A stretch of 64,000 bases of DNA, from assembly GCF_000710615.1 (NCBI RefSeq), contig NZ_JDTH01000013.1, forward strand, positions 1 to 64,000. Reading direction: 5' to 3'. Below are positions 60,142-64,000 of this stretch, in pieces (the first letter of the stretch is position 1; each line of letters begins with the position of its first letter). The position numbers and the translations under genes are program-made. Source of the DNA: Haladaptatus cibarius D43. GTDB taxonomy: Archaea; Halobacteriota; Halobacteria; Halobacteriales; Haladaptataceae. The notes beneath the pieces are model-generated. The model had not been told where the DNA came from. It worked only from the letters and a program-made list of their open reading frames with translations, and searched no databases.

Positions 60142-60953
60142 ATTTAGCCGAAATTGCGGGCAAAGTTTTCGTCGGCGCAAGCATACTGCTCGGTATCGCG
60201 ACGATGCTGTTCGTCGGACGGGAAGGTCTTGAGCGCGCGCGCGAACAGTTTCGAGAGCGTATTATTTCCGTGTACCCGTATCTTGTCCTGCTCATCGGCG
60301 TCCTCGGAGTGAACAAAGTAGCCCGCGAGTTCGGTCCCGAGCTTTCGTGGCTCATCGACTGGAACATTACTGGGCTGATTCATGCCATCGAAGGCGACTT
60401 CGTCGGTAAGATACAGGCGATTGCGACGCCGGAGTTGACGGCGTATTTCTCGTTTATGTACATCTATGGCTACGTCTTTCTGCTCGTGTTCCCTTTCATC
60501 GCATATTTCGCACTGCCGGATGACGGACCACTGAAAGAAACCGCAATCACCTACGCACTGAACTACGGTCTGGGTCTTGTGTGTTACATCCTCTTCATTT
60601 CATACGGGCCGCGAAACCTGATTCCGGATGTGGTCAATCCATTGCTCTACTCGACGTATCCTCAGTCGCAGATTCTGACGGGAGAAGTGAACGCGAACAC
60701 GAACGTCTTCCCCTCCTTGCACACCTCGCTGTCCGTCAGCGCCGCCATACTCGCATACCGAACTCGCGAGGCATATCCCGGTTGGGCGGCCGTTGCGATT
60801 CCGACCGCACTGAGCATCCTCATCGCAACGATGTATCTCGGAATCCACTGGGGCACGGACGTAGTTGCAGGGATAGCGCTCGGAATCGTCAGTGTCCTCA
60901 TCGCTGTACGCTACGTTTCGAACCAAAAGCTCGTACCGATTAACGACGAGTAA
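60138..60953 (+). CDS. PAP2-family lipid phosphatase
   Basis: A 271-residue polytopic membrane protein with about six segments and a GTG start. The PAP2 active-site motifs are present in the late segments: FPSLHTSLSVSA (the SxxxxxH-type second motif with its His) and YLGIHWGTDVVAG (third motif His plus Asp). The first motif KxxxxxxRP is less clear, as in inositol-phosphoceramide-synthase-like PAP2 relatives. It probably dephosphorylates or transfers a phosphate on a lipid carrier. It follows the solute-binding protein gene in the same direction, through a possible small ORF. Confidence 0.88.
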   Translation: MNLAEIAGKVFVGASILLGIATMLFVGREGLERAREQFRERIISVYPYLVLLIGVLGVNKVAREFGPELSWLIDWNITGLIHAIEGDFVGKIQAIATPELTAYFSFMYIYGYVFLLVFPFIAYFALPDDGPLKETAITYALNYGLGLVCYILFISYGPRNLIPDVVNPLLYSTYPQSQILTGEVNANTNVFPSLHTSLSVSAAILAYRTREAYPGWAAVAIPTALSILIATMYLGIHWGTDVVAGIALGIVSVLIAVRYVSNQKLVPINDE

Positions 60954-61274
60954 CAGTAGACCGGCATTGGGTCGGCGAGGTCGGGAGTTACTCTACTTGG
61001 GTAGCCTTTGGTGTAGGTTATATGTTATGAAGAGTGCGATATAATGTCGAAGTGGTCGATATTTCACCCGAAAATGATGGTACTCTACTTGACATCGAGA
61101 CAGGCCCATGACCCATGATAACTAATAACGTTTAGACACACACCACGTTTCCAGTGAAATGGTGTGAGAGGGTAAGGAGGGGTTCCAGATGAAACGGGGG
61201 TTGGGTGGGGTGAAATTACTCTGGATTATAGAAAGAAGCATATCAAACTACCCCCGGGCATGAAGCAGACAACC

Positions 61275-61405
61275 TAATATCAATTTTATAATTCATAACT
61301 ATAGAAAATTATGTATTCGAAATTATCATAGGGGTAAAAACCGGGGTGAATATCTAGAAAATAATATTTAAATTATTATTATTATTTGTATAGTAATAAA
61401 TTGGG
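61275..61405. other. AT-rich candidate duplex-unwinding element
   Basis: A run almost free of G and C, including AATATTTAAATTATTATTAT-like sequence. It lies between reverse ORBs on the left and forward ORBs on the right, the usual layout of haloarchaeal origins. Confidence 0.65.
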
Positions 61406-61654
61406 ACGATGAATGCTTATGAAATACTATTGACCAATATCGCACCATATTTCCACTGAAACCAACTGTTGAGTTCCTTCAACGAGTTTGATTTCAGTGG
61501 AAACGCGGTGTCTCACCGGCGTTATTCACCATACAAAAGTATCGAGAAGACGCATTTCACCGGAAACACGGTGTCTGACGCGTTCAGACGAAGAAATACG
61601 CTCAATCGAATCGAAAGAATTGGTGGCGTTCTGAATATCTATCAGAAATGTAGT

Positions 61655-61726
61655 GTGAAAAACGGTTAAGACATTCCGGTGAAAGATGGTTAAGACATTC
61701 CAGTGAAAGACGGTTGAGCTGTGCCG
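61655..61726. repeat. Three tandem 24-bp iterons within the origin
   Basis: Units at 61655-61678, 61679-61702 and 61703-61726 share GTGAAAxAyGGTTrAG and end in CATTCCr in the first two. Across unit junctions they form TTCC(A/G)GTGAAA, the ORB core in reverse orientation. A fourth, weaker unit may follow. Confidence 0.75.
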
Positions 61727-62067
61727 AGAGACAGTTGAGGCGGTTGTGAAGGCTAGTTAGGCCGCATCGCGTAACGTAAACCGCCACAAAAAGATGAAAG
61801 TCGAAGCGTTCGGTTATTTCGAGACCCACACACCACGTTTCCAGTGAAACACGAAGTAAGAGTACCCCGTAACCCTCAGTTCGAGTGCACGTGTCCTTCG
61901 GAACCCGTGATAAAATCACGGGTTATTCTGTCGTTTGTGATTAACTTAATGGACTTTAACACATCCGAGCTATAAAATAGCTTTGATGTAGGATCATTTT
62001 ATGCAAGGGAATTTACATTACTATGCGGCAATATTATCCGCATGACTCACCCCCCACCCCACCTTTT

Positions 62068-62093
62068 CACCACGTTTCACTGGAAACGTGGTG
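62068..62093. repeat. Palindromic ORB
   Basis: CACCACGTTTC (62068-62078) and GAAACGTGGTG (62083-62093) form a perfect 11-bp inverted repeat around ACTG. It is the most symmetric box of the set and GTGTGTC follows on the right. Confidence 0.75.
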
Positions 62094-62219
62094 TGTGTCT
62101 CACAACCCAAAATCGACTCTCGTCAATTTTCTAAAGTTTTGTTGACAACAAATGTCGTCACTTCGCCGTCCGTTCTTACCCCGGAACAGTAAAGGGATTT
62201 CACTGGAAACGTGGTGTCC

Positions 62220-63419
62220 ATGAGCGACGCCGACTCGGACGAACTGTTTTCCCGGGAAGACCCTATCTTCGAGAAGAAGGAACTCCTCGAAATCAACCAC
62301 CTTCCCGACCACGGGCGTATCGTCGGACGGGACGACGAGATCTCCGCCCTCGCTAACGCGCTGAATCCCGCGCTGTTCAATCAGTCGCCGAGTAACGTCC
62401 TTCTCTACGGAAAGACTGGAACGGGAAAGTCGCTCTGCGCGAAACACGTCTCCCGCAGGCTCATTGACGAGGCTGACGAGGAAGGCGTCGTCGTCGGCGT
62501 TGCCTACGTAGACTGCGCACAGGATAGCACCGAAACGCAGGCTGTCCAGACGATTGCGAGTTCTATCAACGCCCCGGAAACCGAAGTATCAATTCCGGAT
62601 AAAGGAATCTCGACTTCGACGTACTACAAGCGACTATGGCGGATCCTCGACGAACTGTACGACGTGGTCGTCATCATTCTCGACGAAATCGACAAGTTGG
62701 AGAACGACGATATTCTGATGCAACTTTCCCGTGCCGGAGAGGCGGGAAAACTCGAACGCTGTAAACTCGGCGTTATCGGCATCAGTAACAAAATCAAGTA
62801 CAAAGACAGGATGGACGAGCGCGTCAAATCGAGTCTCTGCGAGCGTGAGTTCGTCTTCCCGCCATACGACGCAAACCAACTTCGCGCTATCATGGAAGCT
62901 CGGAGTGATGCGTTCAAGAAAGGTGTCCTCGAACCGGGTACGATTCCGCTCGCGGCCGCACAGGCCGCACAAGAACACGGTGACGCACGCAAAGCAATCG
63001 ATATTCTTCGCTACGCAGGTGAACTCGCGCAGGCGGAGAGTGCCGAAACGGTTCGTGAGGTGTACGTTAAGAAAGCACGGGAACGCGCCGAGAACGACCG
63101 TTTTCGAGAGTTAATTCGCGGGGCGACACCTCACTCGAAGTACGCACTTCAAGCTCTTGCGATTCTTTCGCTCGACAACCCCGACGTGGACGCTTTCAGG
63201 ACGAGTCGGGTGTACGAGGTGTACGAACAGGTCTGTCGGCAGATGGATAGCGACCCGCTGTCGACCCGTCGCGTTCGTGACCTACTCCGCGAACAGGCGT
63301 TCCTCGACGTTATCGAGCAGGCTCGGCAGAGCGGCGGAAGTGCGGAGGGAAGCTACACTGAACACCGACTGCTTGAAGACCCGATGGTTGTGAAGAAGGT
63401 TCTCGTCTCTGGTTCTTGA
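62220..63419 (+). CDS. orc1: Orc1/Cdc6 replication initiator
   Basis: A 399-residue AAA+ ATPase that binds origin boxes and loads the MCM helicase. The Walker A motif is GKTGTGKS (residues 64-71, K70), Walker B is VIILDEIDKL with D155-E156, and sensor-region residues IGISNKIKYKDRMDERV follow. The C-terminal winged helix is at about 300-399. An ORB ends at the start codon, so binding there could also repress its own transcription. A GTG at 62211 is the only longer start and lies inside the ORB, so the ATG at 62220 is preferred. Confidence 0.95.
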   Translation: MSDADSDELFSREDPIFEKKELLEINHLPDHGRIVGRDDEISALANALNPALFNQSPSNVLLYGKTGTGKSLCAKHVSRRLIDEADEEGVVVGVAYVDCAQDSTETQAVQTIASSINAPETEVSIPDKGISTSTYYKRLWRILDELYDVVVIILDEIDKLENDDILMQLSRAGEAGKLERCKLGVIGISNKIKYKDRMDERVKSSLCEREFVFPPYDANQLRAIMEARSDAFKKGVLEPGTIPLAAAQAAQEHGDARKAIDILRYAGELAQAESAETVREVYVKKARERAENDRFRELIRGATPHSKYALQALAILSLDNPDVDAFRTSRVYEVYEQVCRQMDSDPLSTRRVRDLLREQAFLDVIEQARQSGGSAEGSYTEHRLLEDPMVVKKVLVSGS

Positions 63420-63481
63420 CTACTGTCGCTGTAATTCCGCCTAGCTAAAACATATACGACAATTTGCCCCGATAGTGTTGC

Positions 63482-63508
63482 TTTTCATCGGAAATACAGT
63501 GTCTTTCA
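63482..63508 (+). repeat. Degenerate ORB after orc1
   Basis: TTTTCATCGGAAATACAGTGTC shares the ORB pattern TTTCA-x-x-GGAAA-x-x-C-x-GTGTC and lies about 60 nt after the orc1 stop. It closes the box set on the right of the gene, as in several haloarchaeal origins. Confidence 0.5.
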
Positions 63509-63540
63509 CAATTATTTCTCCTCTCCTCTCCTCTCCGCCT

Positions 63541-63735
63541 TCACTGCTCCCACGCATCACGACACGTTTTCCCACAAAACGCTCGAATATGAAACGCGCC
63601 CCCATCATCGTCCGCGATGACGGGGTGCCACTCGTCTATTTCGATACACTTTCCGCAGTTTGAGCAGGCTTCCGGCGTTGTCTTCGTCCCGCCGGAACTG
63701 CGGTACCCCACCTCGCCGTTCCCGTCCATTGCCAT
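63541..63735 (-). CDS. Small zinc-finger protein (DUF7576-like)
   Basis: A 64-residue protein with ligands CSNCGKC and a later CGKTC pair about 30 residues on. The tail FHIRAFCGKTCRDAWEQ resembles small MYM/TRASH-like metal-binding ends, and the middle is acidic (DEWHPVIADDDGG). I chose the ATG at 63735; the frame extends to 63750. Function unknown. The family number is recalled and uncertain. Confidence 0.6.
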   Translation of the reverse strand: MAMDGNGEVGYRSSGGTKTTPEACSNCGKCIEIDEWHPVIADDDGGAFHIRAFCGKTCRDAWEQ

Positions 63736-63853
63736 GTTCGTATGTACCATACCTATCTTACAAGATATATAATTTACTCTTCATAATCAGGGGTAGGCGG
63801 AGTATCCCGAAAAAGGAAGAAAATGACACGGGAAATATAGAAAAAGACGGCTC

Positions 63854-64000
63854 TCAGTCGTGTCGGAATTCGCTTCCCGTCGGCGCACTTCCGTCTTCGT
63901 CCTCGGTCGATTCGACGGGAGGCGTCACGATGACTTGCTCGTTATCGTAAACCACGACCTCACAGTCGGCCATACTGAGCACGAGGCGGGCTGCCGATGG
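63854..64000 (-). CDS. C-terminal end of an unidentified protein (partial)
   Basis: The last 48 codons of a gene entering from the right edge. Residues read LVLSMADCEVVVYDNEQVIV and then a disordered acidic tail rich in Glu, Asp, Ser and Pro ending in HD. The fragment is too short to assign. Its composition supports a real haloarchaeal gene. A start at the internal ATG (about 63971) would make a 39-residue protein, which seems less likely. Confidence 0.6.
   Translation of the reverse strand, partial: PSAARLVLSMADCEVVVYDNEQVIVTPPVESTEDEDGSAPTGSEFRHD

Larger units (their letters stand above)
60954..62219. other. Replication origin region (oriC-like) with ORBs and AT-rich unwinding element
   Basis: A non-coding stretch of about 1.27 kb upstream of orc1/cdc6. 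It contains several copies of an origin recognition box, TTTCACTGGAAACGTGGTG in its best form, at about 61136-61159 (reverse), 61182-61205 (degenerate), 61450-61464, 61491-61517, 61555-61579, 61827-61850 (reverse), 62068-62093 and 62198-62219. A very AT-rich block at about 61275-61405 is a candidate unwinding element. Iterons at 61655-61726 lie between boxes. Location beside orc1/cdc6 and both box orientations fit a haloarchaeal origin. Confidence 0.85.

Noticed and set aside
61600-61760. CRISPR-like regular repeats in the origin region
   Set aside because: The 24-bp units are directly adjacent with no unique spacers and no cas genes are near. They are iterons.
61602-61919. Minus-strand Leu-rich frame with an 8-residue repeat
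   Set aside because: The repeat is the 24-bp iteron of the origin read as codons. It lies across ORBs and is not a gene.

Overview
The window reads as chromosomal DNA of a haloarchaeon (class Halobacteria). The evidence is the acidic Asp/Glu-rich proteins, Tat (twin-arginine) export signals, a TFB-type transcription factor, HalX and Bat/HTH-10 regulators, many genes with an archaeal TATA box about 25-30 nt before the start codon (leaderless style), and an Orc1/Cdc6 gene beside haloarchaeal origin recognition boxes. I saw no rRNA, tRNA, CRISPR array or intact insertion sequence.

Layout. 0-11 kb is regulatory: a partial TFB gene, a tandem-repeat 'WTFR' small protein, two membrane winged-helix (DUF7344-like) proteins, a PadR regulator, two HTH-10 regulators around a DUF7504/DUF7343-like regulator, and a signalling cluster of HalX response regulator, double-domain KaiC-like ATPase and PAS histidine kinase. 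11-21 kb is mixed: small zinc-ribbon genes, tenA, hisS, a membrane-anchored metallopeptidase, small membrane proteins, a glmU-like gene and a calcium-repeat membrane regulator. 22-48 kb is a surface-polysaccharide locus: glycosyltransferases, a flippase with a Thr-rich tail, two Tat-exported beta-helix proteins, a Tat lipoprotein deacetylase, two FkbM methyltransferases, an asparagine-synthase-like protein, a DUF1616 protein, a polytopic GT-C-like protein, a DUF354 protein and a nucleotide-sugar dehydrogenase. A DUF58/DUF4129 cassette without MoxR sits inside it. 48-61 kb holds a second copy of the regulator module, glmS, glmM, a GT-C-like protein with an arylsulfotransferase-like protein, a solute-binding lipoprotein and a PAP2 phosphatase. 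61-63.5 kb is a replication origin with orc1/cdc6.

How it may fit together. glmS, glmM and the glmU-like gene could supply UDP-N-acetylhexosamine, and the dehydrogenase could oxidise a nucleotide sugar to a uronic acid. The transferases, flippase and exported proteins would build, export and modify the polymer, with possible amidation, methylation and sulfation. The most striking pattern is a two-gene module: a DUF7344-like winged helix with two membrane segments, followed by a signal-peptide / calcium-repeat / membrane-segment / winged-helix protein. It occurs twice, in inverted orientation, on the two edges of the polysaccharide locus (about 19.7-21.8 kb and 48.3-50.6 kb). A free-standing copy of the DUF7344 membrane half is coupled to the first glycosyltransferase. 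I infer a surface-sensing regulatory system for the glycan locus. All function calls come from motif reading and were not checked by database search.
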